In this document: in pieces, positions 13,016 to 18,261 of the stretch
Numbering within the stretch: position 1 is the stretch's first letter
Layout of the letters: the number at the start of each line of letters is the position of its first letter
From: an uncultured Alphaproteobacteria bacterium
GTDB lineage: Bacteria; Pseudomonadota; Alphaproteobacteria; Caulobacterales; Parvularculaceae
Assembly (NCBI GenBank): GCA_937895955.1
Contig: CALAZI010000177.1
Span: 1-18,261, forward strand
Direction: 5' to 3'
Length of the DNA stretch: 18,261 bases
The notes under the pieces: model-generated
What the model saw: only the letters and a program-made list of their open reading frames with translations
Database searches by the model: none
What the model was told of the DNA's origin: nothing
Made by a program: the position numbers and the translations under genes

Positions 13016-13782
13016 TTCCCGCTCCGCGATCCCTGAGCGCTCGCAAGAACGACGCTCATCCGGTTGCGCCATTCCTCGAGCAAATCCGCATTGCTTCTAT
13101 GACGCAGGCCGTATCGCTTCAATATTTCCGTTCGGTCGGATTTCGGCGCGCCGAAAGTCGCCGCGACGCGCGGCCACCAATAGGTGATGCTGTCGTCGAT
13201 TTGCTTCAGCGTCGCGCCGCCGCGGGCCGCGAGGCTGCGCAAACCCTCTTCGCCGAGTTCGGCGTGGCGGTTCTCGCGCGGCAGGATATCTCTGAACGCG
13301 GCGCCGAGCGGTTGATAGGAACAGGCGACAAGATCGCCAAGCTGGATGACGGTCGCCGCGCCCATCATGACGTTCATCACGACCGAATCCGTCCAGTCGC
13401 GCAGCGGATAATGAAATACGTTGAGGCGCATGTCGCCGGCGCGCCTTGTGACGCCGATATCATCCGTGCGCGCGATGCGCGCCGCCCAGGGGTGGACGTT
13501 CTGGTAGCGCGCGACATCAGCGCCGAAATCGCCCATGATCCTTAATACGCGCTCGGCGTGGTCGAGTTTTTCCAGCACGATGCGCGAGGCGGCGATCTTC
13601 TCTTTGACCCCCGGCCCCCAGTTGATGCAGTCGGCGAAACCGGCGGCGCCCGCCATTTCGGAATCGACGAAACTCGCCATCATCCGCAACAGCTCTGCGC
13701 GATAGCGCGCGGGCGCGTTGCCCGGCGCGGAAAACTTTCCGCCGCGAGCGAGATATTCGAATATGTCTTTTTCGTCAGCCAT
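13009..13782 (-). CDS. PaaA-like ferritin-fold protein (phenylacetic acid catabolic family)
   Basis: A 257-aa helical protein between paaE and paaH. It resembles the PaaA subunit encoded in the same operon: WGPGVKEKI, DWTDSVVMNV and MGAATVIQLGDLVACSY align with PaaA segments ending in VDGAAIMNQVPLQRCSY. By residue spacing it keeps counterparts of PaaA E61 (E42), H94 (H75), E174 (E170) and H177 (H173). The counterparts of E91 and D145 are K72 and M140, although E71 and D132 lie nearby. The diiron centre may be altered or lost. It may be a structural partner, a regulator or an enzyme with other chemistry. It starts 1 nt after the paaE stop (TAAGATG), so it is co-translated. It is not PaaC, which is encoded separately upstream. 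Family sure; role unknown. Confidence 0.82.
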   Translation of the reverse strand: MADEKDIFEYLARGGKFSAPGNAPARYRAELLRMMASFVDSEMAGAAGFADCINWGPGVKEKIAASRIVLEKLDHAERVLRIMGDFGADVARYQNVHPWAARIARTDDIGVTRRAGDMRLNVFHYPLRDWTDSVVMNVMMGAATVIQLGDLVACSYQPLGAAFRDILPRENRHAELGEEGLRSLAARGGATLKQIDDSITYWWPRVAATFGAPKSDRTEILKRYGLRHRSNADLLEEWRNRMSVVLASAQGSRSGNC

Positions 13783-13783
13783 C

Positions 13784-14860
13784 TTATTGATCGTAATCGA
13801 CGACGACCCTGTCCGTGCGCGGATGCGACTGGCAGGTCAGGATATAGCCCCTTTCGACTTCATAATCTTCAAGGGCGTAATTGGCTTCCATGTCGACTTC
13901 GCCCTCGACAAGCTTTGCGCGGCAGGTCGAGCAAACGCCCGCCTTGCAGGCGTAAGGCGCATCGATCGACGCGGCGAGCGCGGCTTCAAGCACGGTCTCC
14001 TCGCCCTTGGCGAGCTCGACGACGCGCGCGGCGCCGTCGAGAATGATCGTCGCCGAGCATTTCGCGCCTTTGGCGGCGACCGCGCCGGATGCGGCTTTCT
14101 TCTTGGCGCGGCCGGGCTGCGCGCTAGCGAATAATTCGAACTTGATAGCCCCTTCGTCGAGGCCGTGCGCTTTCAAGGATTCCGACACCGCGAGCATCAT
14201 CGGTTCGGGACCGCAGATGAAGGCGAGATCCGCATCCTTCACATTGATCCAGCGGGAAAAAAGCGCGTCGCATTTTTCGCGGTCAAGCCGGCCTGAGAAC
14301 AATTCGACTTCCGAGGCTTCGCTCTCAAGCACATGGATGACGCTGAGCCGGCCCATGAACGCATTTTTGAGATCTTCAAGTTCTTCGCGGAACATGATCG
14401 CCGATGTCGACCGATTGCCGTAGATCAGCGTGAAGGTCGACTTTTTCTCCGCCTCAAGGACCGTCTTGATGAGGCTGATCATCGGCGTGATGCCGGAGCC
14501 GCCGGCGAAACCGAGATAGGACCGCGCTTCTGCCGGCTTCAGCGCGCTGTGAAAATTCCCCATCGGCTTCATCGCCTCAAGCGTGTCGCCGACTTTCAGT
14601 TCCTCATTCGCCCAGCTTGAAAACCAGCCGCCGTCAACTTTTTTGATGCCGACGCGCAGGATGCCGTCATTGACGCCGGCGCAGATCGAATAGGATCGCC
14701 GCATTTCCTCGCCGTCGAAAACGCGGCGGAAAGTGAGATACTGTCCCTGAATGAATTTGAAATCGCCATTCGCTTCCGGCGGCGGCGTCAGGGTCACAAT
14801 GACGGAATCGCGCGTGTCGCGCTTGATGTCTGTGACGGTGAGCGGGGTGAATTGGGCCAT
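13784..14860 (-). CDS. paaE: Phenylacetyl-CoA epoxidase reductase PaaE
   Basis: A 358-aa NAD(P)H-dependent reductase that passes electrons to the PaaABC diiron epoxidase. An FAD domain contains RRSYSICAG (R..S FAD-binding). An NAD(P)-binding domain contains GGSGITPMISLIKTVL. After a short linker comes a plant-type [2Fe-2S] ferredoxin domain with C305, C310, C313 (CKAGVCSTC) and C343 (ILTCQSHP). This domain order and length are standard for PaaE. Its ATG at 14860 follows the paaD stop with no gap (TAGATG), pointing to translational coupling. All cofactor residues are present. Confidence 0.96.
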   Translation of the reverse strand: MAQFTPLTVTDIKRDTRDSVIVTLTPPPEANGDFKFIQGQYLTFRRVFDGEEMRRSYSICAGVNDGILRVGIKKVDGGWFSSWANEELKVGDTLEAMKPMGNFHSALKPAEARSYLGFAGGSGITPMISLIKTVLEAEKKSTFTLIYGNRSTSAIMFREELEDLKNAFMGRLSVIHVLESEASEVELFSGRLDREKCDALFSRWINVKDADLAFICGPEPMMLAVSESLKAHGLDEGAIKFELFASAQPGRAKKKAASGAVAAKGAKCSATIILDGAARVVELAKGEETVLEAALAASIDAPYACKAGVCSTCRAKLVEGEVDMEANYALEDYEVERGYILTCQSHPRTDRVVVDYDQ

Positions 14861-15364
14861 CTAAAAGCTCTTGAAATAATCGAAGGGTTCAAGACAGTCG
14901 CGGCAGCGCCAGCTCGCCTTGCAGGGCGTCGAGCCGAAACGCGCCACCTGTTCGGTCGCGGTCGAGCCGCAATGCGGGCACTCGACGATCGGATTTTTAA
15001 GATCGCCGACGCAACGCGCGCCTTCCGCCGGCGGCGCGATGCCGTAGGCTTTCAGTTTCTCGCGCGCTTTCTCGCCGATCCAGTCTGTCGTCCAGGCGGG
15101 CGACAATTGCGATTTCGTGCGCACTTTCTCAACGCCGCGGCGGCGAAGCGCCTCCTGAATATCAAGCGCAATGACCGCTGTCGCCGGACAGCCGGAATAG
15201 GTCGGCGTCACCGTGACGACGAGGTCATCGCCTTCCCATTCGACATTGCGCACGATGCCGAGATCGACGACCGACACGACAGGGATTTCAGGATCCGGCA
15301 CGTCTTCGAGCCAGGCCCAGATTTCCTTCGCCGAGGGTTTCGTCGAAAGGCCCGCCATCACCAT
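14861..15364 (-). CDS. paaD: Phenylacetate epoxidase assembly protein PaaD
   Basis: A 167-aa protein of the MIP18/DUF59 family. The N-terminal part has EIWAWLEDVPDPEIPVVSVV and TPTYSGCPATAVI. The C-terminal zinc-ribbon-like tail has CPHCGS and CRDC at the end. PaaD is thought to help assemble the iron centres of the epoxidase complex. The ATG at 15364 has GGAG 4 nt upstream; the ATG at 15358, which overlaps the paaC stop as TGATG, is equally possible and would give 165 aa. A longer in-frame start at 15394 has no support. It lies within the tight paaABCDE operon. Confidence 0.94.
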   Translation of the reverse strand: MVMAGLSTKPSAKEIWAWLEDVPDPEIPVVSVVDLGIVRNVEWEGDDLVVTVTPTYSGCPATAVIALDIQEALRRRGVEKVRTKSQLSPAWTTDWIGEKAREKLKAYGIAPPAEGARCVGDLKNPIVECPHCGSTATEQVARFGSTPCKASWRCRDCLEPFDYFKSF

Positions 15365-16128
15365 TTCGCTCCGGGATAGGCGCGCTGCATCCACTGCATT
15401 TCAGCAAGAATGTAGCCGAGCTCTTCGGAATGCATCCCCTGCTTGCCGCCTTTGCGCGTCGCCGCGTCCCATGGCGCTTTCAGCGTCGCTTCCTCGAATG
15501 TCGATTTGAGGCTTGCAAGATAACGCTTGCCGACTTCGCCGAGATCGGGCGCGATCCTGCGCGCGGCGAGGTCGCCGTCGATCGCGTCGGCTGCGTAAAG
15601 CTCGCCGGCGAAAGGATAGAGCGCATCGAGCGCCGTTTGCATGCGCTCATGGCTTTCTGCCGAGCCGTCGCCGAGGCGGACGATGAGGTCTTCCGACCGC
15701 TCAAGATGATAGCGCGCTTCTTTTTCCGCTTTTTCCGCGATGTCGGCGACGCGCTTGTCGGCGGAGGATTTCAGCGCGACGAGCATCGGGTGATGCCAGG
15801 CGTCGAAAAGATATTGACGCATCAGCGTATGGGCGAAATCGCCGTTCGGCTGTTCGACCAGCAACGCATTGCGGAACGCGCGCGCGTCGCGGAGAAAGGC
15901 GAGATCATCGGCGCTGCGCCCTTTGCCTTCCAGTTCGCCGGCGAGGCCGAGCCACATTTTCGTCTGGCCGATCAAATCAAGCGCGACATTGGCGAGCGCG
16001 ATGTCTTCCTCGACGGCGGGCGCATGGCCGCACCATGCGCCGATGCGCTGGCCGAGAATGAGCGCGTTGTCGCCCATGCGGAGCGCAAGTTCGAAGAGCG
16101 CGGCGTCCGTTTTCACTGTCGCGGTCAC
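15358..16128 (-). CDS. paaC: Phenylacetyl-CoA epoxidase subunit PaaC
   Basis: A 256-aa ferritin-fold subunit that forms the structural partner of the catalytic PaaA in the PaaABC core. Visible signatures are ALRMGDNALILGQRIGAW near the N-terminus, DLIGQTKMWLG, and EARYHLERSEDLIVRLGDGS. The E-x-x-x-H spacing here, rather than E-x-x-H, fits its non-catalytic role. The C-terminus has KGGKQGMHSEELGYILAEMQ. The start is a GTG at 16128 overlapping the paaB stop (GTGA); the overlapping ATG two bases away is in another frame. Confidence 0.95.
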   Translation of the reverse strand: MTATVKTDAALFELALRMGDNALILGQRIGAWCGHAPAVEEDIALANVALDLIGQTKMWLGLAGELEGKGRSADDLAFLRDARAFRNALLVEQPNGDFAHTLMRQYLFDAWHHPMLVALKSSADKRVADIAEKAEKEARYHLERSEDLIVRLGDGSAESHERMQTALDALYPFAGELYAADAIDGDLAARRIAPDLGEVGKRYLASLKSTFEEATLKAPWDAATRKGGKQGMHSEELGYILAEMQWMQRAYPGAKW

Positions 16129-16409
16129 ATGTGCCCCACTTCGTCAGGAATGTCGTAGAAGGTCGGGTGGCGGTAGATTTTCGAGTTCGAGGGTTCGAAC
16201 AGCGGCTCCTTGTCGCCGGGCGAGGACGCGGCGATGTCCGACGCCTTGACGACCCAGATCGAAACACCCTCATTGCGGCGCGTATAGACGTCGCGGGCGT
16301 TCTTGATCGCCATTTCCGCGTCCGGCGCGTGAAGCGAGCCGAAATGACGGTGCGCGAGACCATGCTGCCCGCGGATGAAAACTTCCCAGAGAGGCCATTC
16401 GTTTTTCAT
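16125..16409 (-). CDS. paaB: Phenylacetyl-CoA epoxidase subunit PaaB
   Basis: A 94-aa small subunit of the phenylacetyl-CoA epoxidase, essential for activity and thought to bridge PaaAC heterodimers. Typical segments are WPLWEVFIRGQHGLAHRHFG, MAIKNARDVYTRR and IWVVKASDI, and length is usual for PaaB. The ATG at 16409 has GGAAG about 6 nt upstream, and this ribosome site sits right beside the palindromic repeat that separates it from paaA. The stop overlaps paaC. Confidence 0.96.
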   Translation of the reverse strand: MKNEWPLWEVFIRGQHGLAHRHFGSLHAPDAEMAIKNARDVYTRRNEGVSIWVVKASDIAASSPGDKEPLFEPSNSKIYRHPTFYDIPDEVGHM

Positions 16410-16424
16410 CGTTTACTTCCTTCA

Positions 16425-16544
16425 CGTCATCCCGTGCGCGCTGCGGCGTGAAACGCCGCTGCGCAGACACGGGATCTTTTCATTTCAATCCCGATCCCGG
16501 ACAGGCGTCGCACCGCTGCGCGCTGCAACGCATCCGGGATGACG
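16425..16544. repeat. Palindromic repeat within the paa operon, between paaA and paaB
   Basis: A 120-bp element starting CGTCATCCCGTG and ending TCCGGGATGACG. It can form two hairpins: CATCCCGTG pairs with CACGGGATC around an inner GCGGCGT/ACGCCGC stem, and ATCCCGGA pairs with TCCGGGAT at the right end. The same outer ends (CGTCATCCCG/CGGGATGACG) are inverted overall. Its design matches the element at 1752-1850, although the sequence differs. It fills almost all of the 144-bp paaA-paaB gap, whereas the other paaB-to-paaH junctions overlap or are at most 1 nt apart. Confidence 0.85.
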
Positions 16545-16553
16545 CCTGAAACC

Positions 16554-17546
16554 TCACTCCGCCGCCATCCTGCGCGCTTTTTTCTTCTTCGCGTTAGCCA
16601 TCAGCCCGTCGCGGAACCATGCGCCCTCGTTCCACGCTTTCTGCCGCGCTTCCATACGCTCCTTGTTGCAGGGGCCGTTGCCTTTCAGCACCTCGTAAAA
16701 TTCGTTCCAGTCCGGTTCGCTGAAGTCGTAGCCCTGTTTCTCTTCATTCCATTTGAGATCGGGGTCCGGAACATTGAGGCCTAGATATTCCGCCTGCGGA
16801 GCGGTCTGGTCGACGAATTTCTGGCGCAGTTCGTCATTTGAATTCTGCTTGATTTTCCACGCCATTGATTGCGCCGAATGAACGCTGTCCTTGTCGGACG
16901 GCCCGAACATCATCAGCGCCGGCTGCCAGAACCGGTTGAGCGCATCCTGCGCCATTTCCTTTTGCTCCGCCGTCCCCTCGCAGAGCCGCATCATGATGTC
17001 GTAGCCCTGACGCTGGTGGAAACTCTCCTCCTTGCAGATGCGGATCATCGCGCGCGAATAGGGCCCGTAAGAGCACCGTTGCAGCGGCACCTGGTTCATG
17101 ATCGCCGCGCCGTCGACGAGCCAGCCGATAGCGCCGATATCGGCCCAGGTCAGCGTCGGATAATTGAAGATCGAGGAATATTTCGCCTTACCGGACAAAA
17201 GCTCTTCCGTCATCTCATCGCGCGAGACGCCGAGGGTTTCCGCCGCGCAGTAAAGATAAAGTCCGTGCCCCGCCTCGTCCTGCACCTTGGCGATCAGGAT
17301 CGCCTTGCGGTCGAGTGTCGGCGCGCGCGTGATCCAGTTTCCTTCCGGCAATTGCCCGACGATTTCCGAATGCGCGTGCTGGCCGATCTGACGCACCAGC
17401 GTTTTCCGGTAGCCTTCCGGCATCCAGTCTTTCGGCTCGATCTTGATGTCGGCGTCGACGCGCTCCTGAAAAGCGCGCTCTTCCGGACCCATTTCGTCGA
17501 GCGCTTTCACCCGCTCGCCCGTCGATTTCACCATCTGGGCGTACAT
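16554..17546 (-). CDS. paaA: Phenylacetyl-CoA epoxidase catalytic subunit PaaA
   Basis: A 330-aa ferritin-like diiron oxygenase subunit that, with PaaBCE, epoxidises the ring of phenylacetyl-CoA. All expected metal ligands are present with correct spacing: E61, E91 and H94 (QDEAGHG), D145 (WLVDGAA), E174 and H177 (KEESFH). Substrate-cavity segments such as QLPEGNWITRAPTLDRKA and FWQPALMMFGP are also typical. The ATG at 17546 follows a strong GGGAGGAA ribosome site (17551-17558), which fixes the start. A sigma70-like promoter overlapped by a TetR-type palindrome lies just upstream. The next gene, paaB, is separated by a palindromic repeat. Confidence 0.98.
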   Translation of the reverse strand: MYAQMVKSTGERVKALDEMGPEERAFQERVDADIKIEPKDWMPEGYRKTLVRQIGQHAHSEIVGQLPEGNWITRAPTLDRKAILIAKVQDEAGHGLYLYCAAETLGVSRDEMTEELLSGKAKYSSIFNYPTLTWADIGAIGWLVDGAAIMNQVPLQRCSYGPYSRAMIRICKEESFHQRQGYDIMMRLCEGTAEQKEMAQDALNRFWQPALMMFGPSDKDSVHSAQSMAWKIKQNSNDELRQKFVDQTAPQAEYLGLNVPDPDLKWNEEKQGYDFSEPDWNEFYEVLKGNGPCNKERMEARQKAWNEGAWFRDGLMANAKKKKARRMAAE

Positions 17547-17573
17547 TGGATTCCTCCCGTGGAATTCGCGGCC

Positions 17574-17602
17574 TTTCTACAATTCACCGACCGATCGGTC
17601 AA
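17574..17602 (-). promoter_or_regulatory. paaA promoter
   Basis: On the minus strand, TTGACC (17602-17597) and TAGAAA (17579-17574) are spaced 17 bp. Transcription would start near 17567, giving a leader of about 20 nt containing the ribosome site of paaA. The TetR-type palindrome at 17581-17608 covers the -35 and the spacer, the usual layout of a repressed promoter. Confidence 0.65.
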
Positions 17603-17608
17603 TGAATT
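17581..17608. promoter_or_regulatory. 28-bp TetR-type operator at the paaA promoter
   Basis: The core GACCGATCGGTC (17589-17600) is a perfect palindrome. Outer arms AATTCA (17581-17586) and TGAATT (17603-17608) also pair perfectly; only the two base pairs between core and arms fail. PaaR repressors of the TetR family release paa promoters when phenylacetyl-CoA accumulates, and ACCG/CGGT-rich palindromes fit that type as I recall it. The regulator gene itself is not in the window. Confidence 0.75.
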
Positions 17609-17623
17609 CTGATCGAGGTCAAA

Positions 17624-17716
17624 TTTACGGATTTTGCGGATAATCCCCGCCCCCGGCGCCCCTTTGACTCCAGTCCCCGCGCGGTCTGCAGCGGTTTTGT
17701 CCGTATTATCCGCATC
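17624..17716 (+). repeat. 93-bp interspersed repeat, copy 2
   Basis: Homologous to the reverse complement of 1951-2043. It starts TTTACGGATTTTGCGG and ends TTGTCCGTATTATCCGC plus three bases. Left GCGGATAAT (17636-17644) pairs with ATTATCCGC (17705-17713). It lies upstream of the paaA operator, between two TetR-type sites. The two copies have diverged by many substitutions. Confidence 0.65.
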
Positions 17717-17743
17717 TCCGCTTTCAGCCCCGATCGTCAGCAT

Positions 17744-17761
17744 TGTGAGCGAACGCTCACA
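17744..17761. promoter_or_regulatory. TetR-type operator in the thiolase-paaA gap
   Basis: TGTGAGCG-AA-CGCTCACA is a perfect 8-bp-arm inverted repeat. Its central 16 bases match the site upstream of nupC at 14 positions. It differs clearly from the GACCGATCGGTC operator at paaA, so a second regulator is likely. It lies about 180 bp upstream of the predicted paaA start of transcription. Confidence 0.6.
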
Positions 17762-17846
17762 TGCAACCAGCCGAATTTTCGCCGCCGCGGCCGACATCCC
17801 TTTCGCTCCTAGAAAACGGGCGCAATTGCCCGACGCAAGACCAGTC

Positions 17847-17876
17847 TAGGGCTCACGCAAGGGAGGGGGATAACTT
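17847..17876 (-). repeat. Short interspersed repeat, copy 2 (AAGTTATCCCCC type)
   Basis: The reverse complement reads AAGTTATCCCCCTCC followed by CTTGCGTGAGCCCTA, related to 1692-1733. It lies downstream of the thiolase stop codon. It is not a standard terminator. Confidence 0.45.
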
Positions 17877-17914
17877 TTTTCCCTAATGAATTCAGCGGGT
17901 TAGAAAAATAGTTT

Positions 17915-18261
17915 TCAGACCCGCTCGATAATGCTCGCGATCCCCTGCCCGACGCCGATGCACATAGCGCATAGCGCGAAACGCCCACCGGTGCGCTGCA
18001 GTTCTTCCGCCGCCGTTTGAACGAGGCGCGTTCCCGACATGCCGAGCGGATGGCCGAGGGCGATCGCGCCGCCATTCGGGTTCACATGGCTCGCGTCGTC
18101 GGGAAGGCCGAGTTCGCGAAGACTGGCGAGCGCCTGCGATGCGAAGGCTTCATTGAATTCGATCACCGACATGTCGCCGATGGAAAGTTTCGCTTTGGCG
18201 AGAACCGCTTTCGACGCCGGCGCCGGGCCGATCCCCATGATGCGCGGCGGCACGCCGACGA
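17915..18261 (-). CDS. Thiolase, C-terminal part (3-oxoadipyl-CoA/acetyl-CoA acyltransferase, PaaJ/PcaF-like)
   Basis: Only the last 115 or so residues are present; the gene enters from the right edge. The frame reads VGVPPRIMGIGPAPA, then VIEFNEAFASQALA, the catalytic-His motif GGAIALGHPLG and the active-site-Cys motif CAMCIGVGQG, ending SIIERV. These are the C-terminal thiolase signatures. The CIGVGQG form and the ERV end resemble PaaJ/PcaF 3-oxoadipyl-CoA thiolases, which release acetyl-CoA and succinyl-CoA in the last phenylacetate step. Location next to paa genes on the same strand supports that role, but a general acetyl-CoA acetyltransferase cannot be excluded from this fragment. Confidence 0.85.
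   Translation of the reverse strand, partial: VGVPPRIMGIGPAPASKAVLAKAKLSIGDMSVIEFNEAFASQALASLRELGLPDDASHVNPNGGAIALGHPLGMSGTRLVQTAAEELQRTGGRFALCAMCIGVGQGIASIIERV

Noticed and set aside
17894..17925. AGCGGGT/ACCCGCT inverted repeat at the thiolase stop as a terminator
   Set aside because: The loop is 18 nt, one arm lies in the coding end, and no T-run follows, so termination is unlikely.
1..18261. CRISPR array, prophage, insertion sequence or defence island
   Set aside because: No regularly spaced direct repeats, integrase, transposase or phage structural genes were seen on either strand.

Overview
The window is GC-rich, densely packed chromosomal DNA. Gene content (paaABCDE, a GFA-fold protein, a CNT nucleoside carrier, a SleB-type hydrolase, PPDK, a DsbA/FrnE-like protein) and GTCAT(C/T)CCGG-type palindromic repeats suggest an aerobic heterotrophic alphaproteobacterium. 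I cannot fix the genus from sequence alone. No tRNA, rRNA, CRISPR array, phage or transposase gene was seen.

Left part (1-3260, minus strand): a GFA-fold protein cut by the window edge and a CNT nucleoside transporter lie close together. A 666-bp gene-free stretch follows, holding a TetR-type operator and three interspersed repeats. Next come a membrane-anchored SleB/Hydrolase_2 cell-wall hydrolase and a 346-bp gap with a probable terminator for the PPDK transcript.

Middle (3261-9039): pyruvate phosphate dikinase on the minus strand is divergent from a plus-strand operon whose genes overlap by 4 bp. That operon encodes a crotonase-fold protein with one altered catalytic position, a DsbA-family CPWC oxidoreductase and an exported parallel beta-helix protein. 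A cold-shock protein with a possible long leader and a clear terminator ends this block.

9038-11596 (minus): a TonB-dependent receptor with a His/Asp-rich loop is preceded by a small exported Cys/Pro protein. A sigma70-like promoter upstream of the pair is overlapped by an AT-rich palindrome resembling a Zur box. Together this looks like a zinc-uptake module.

11588-18261 (minus): a phenylacetate degradation cluster. In transcription order it holds a partial thiolase (paaJ/pcaF-like), a regulatory gap, paaA, paaB, paaC, paaD, paaE, an extra PaaA-like ferritin-fold gene, and paaH. PaaABCE with PaaD epoxidises the ring of phenylacetyl-CoA; PaaH and the thiolase carry out late beta-oxidation-like steps. 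paaK, paaG, paaZ, paaF and the regulator are not in the window. The paaA promoter is overlapped by a 28-bp near-perfect palindrome. The strongest points for follow-up are the extra PaaA-like gene with altered metal-ligand positions, a 120-bp palindromic repeat between paaA and paaB, a 16-bp operator shared by nupC and the paa locus, and a 93-bp repeat family present twice.
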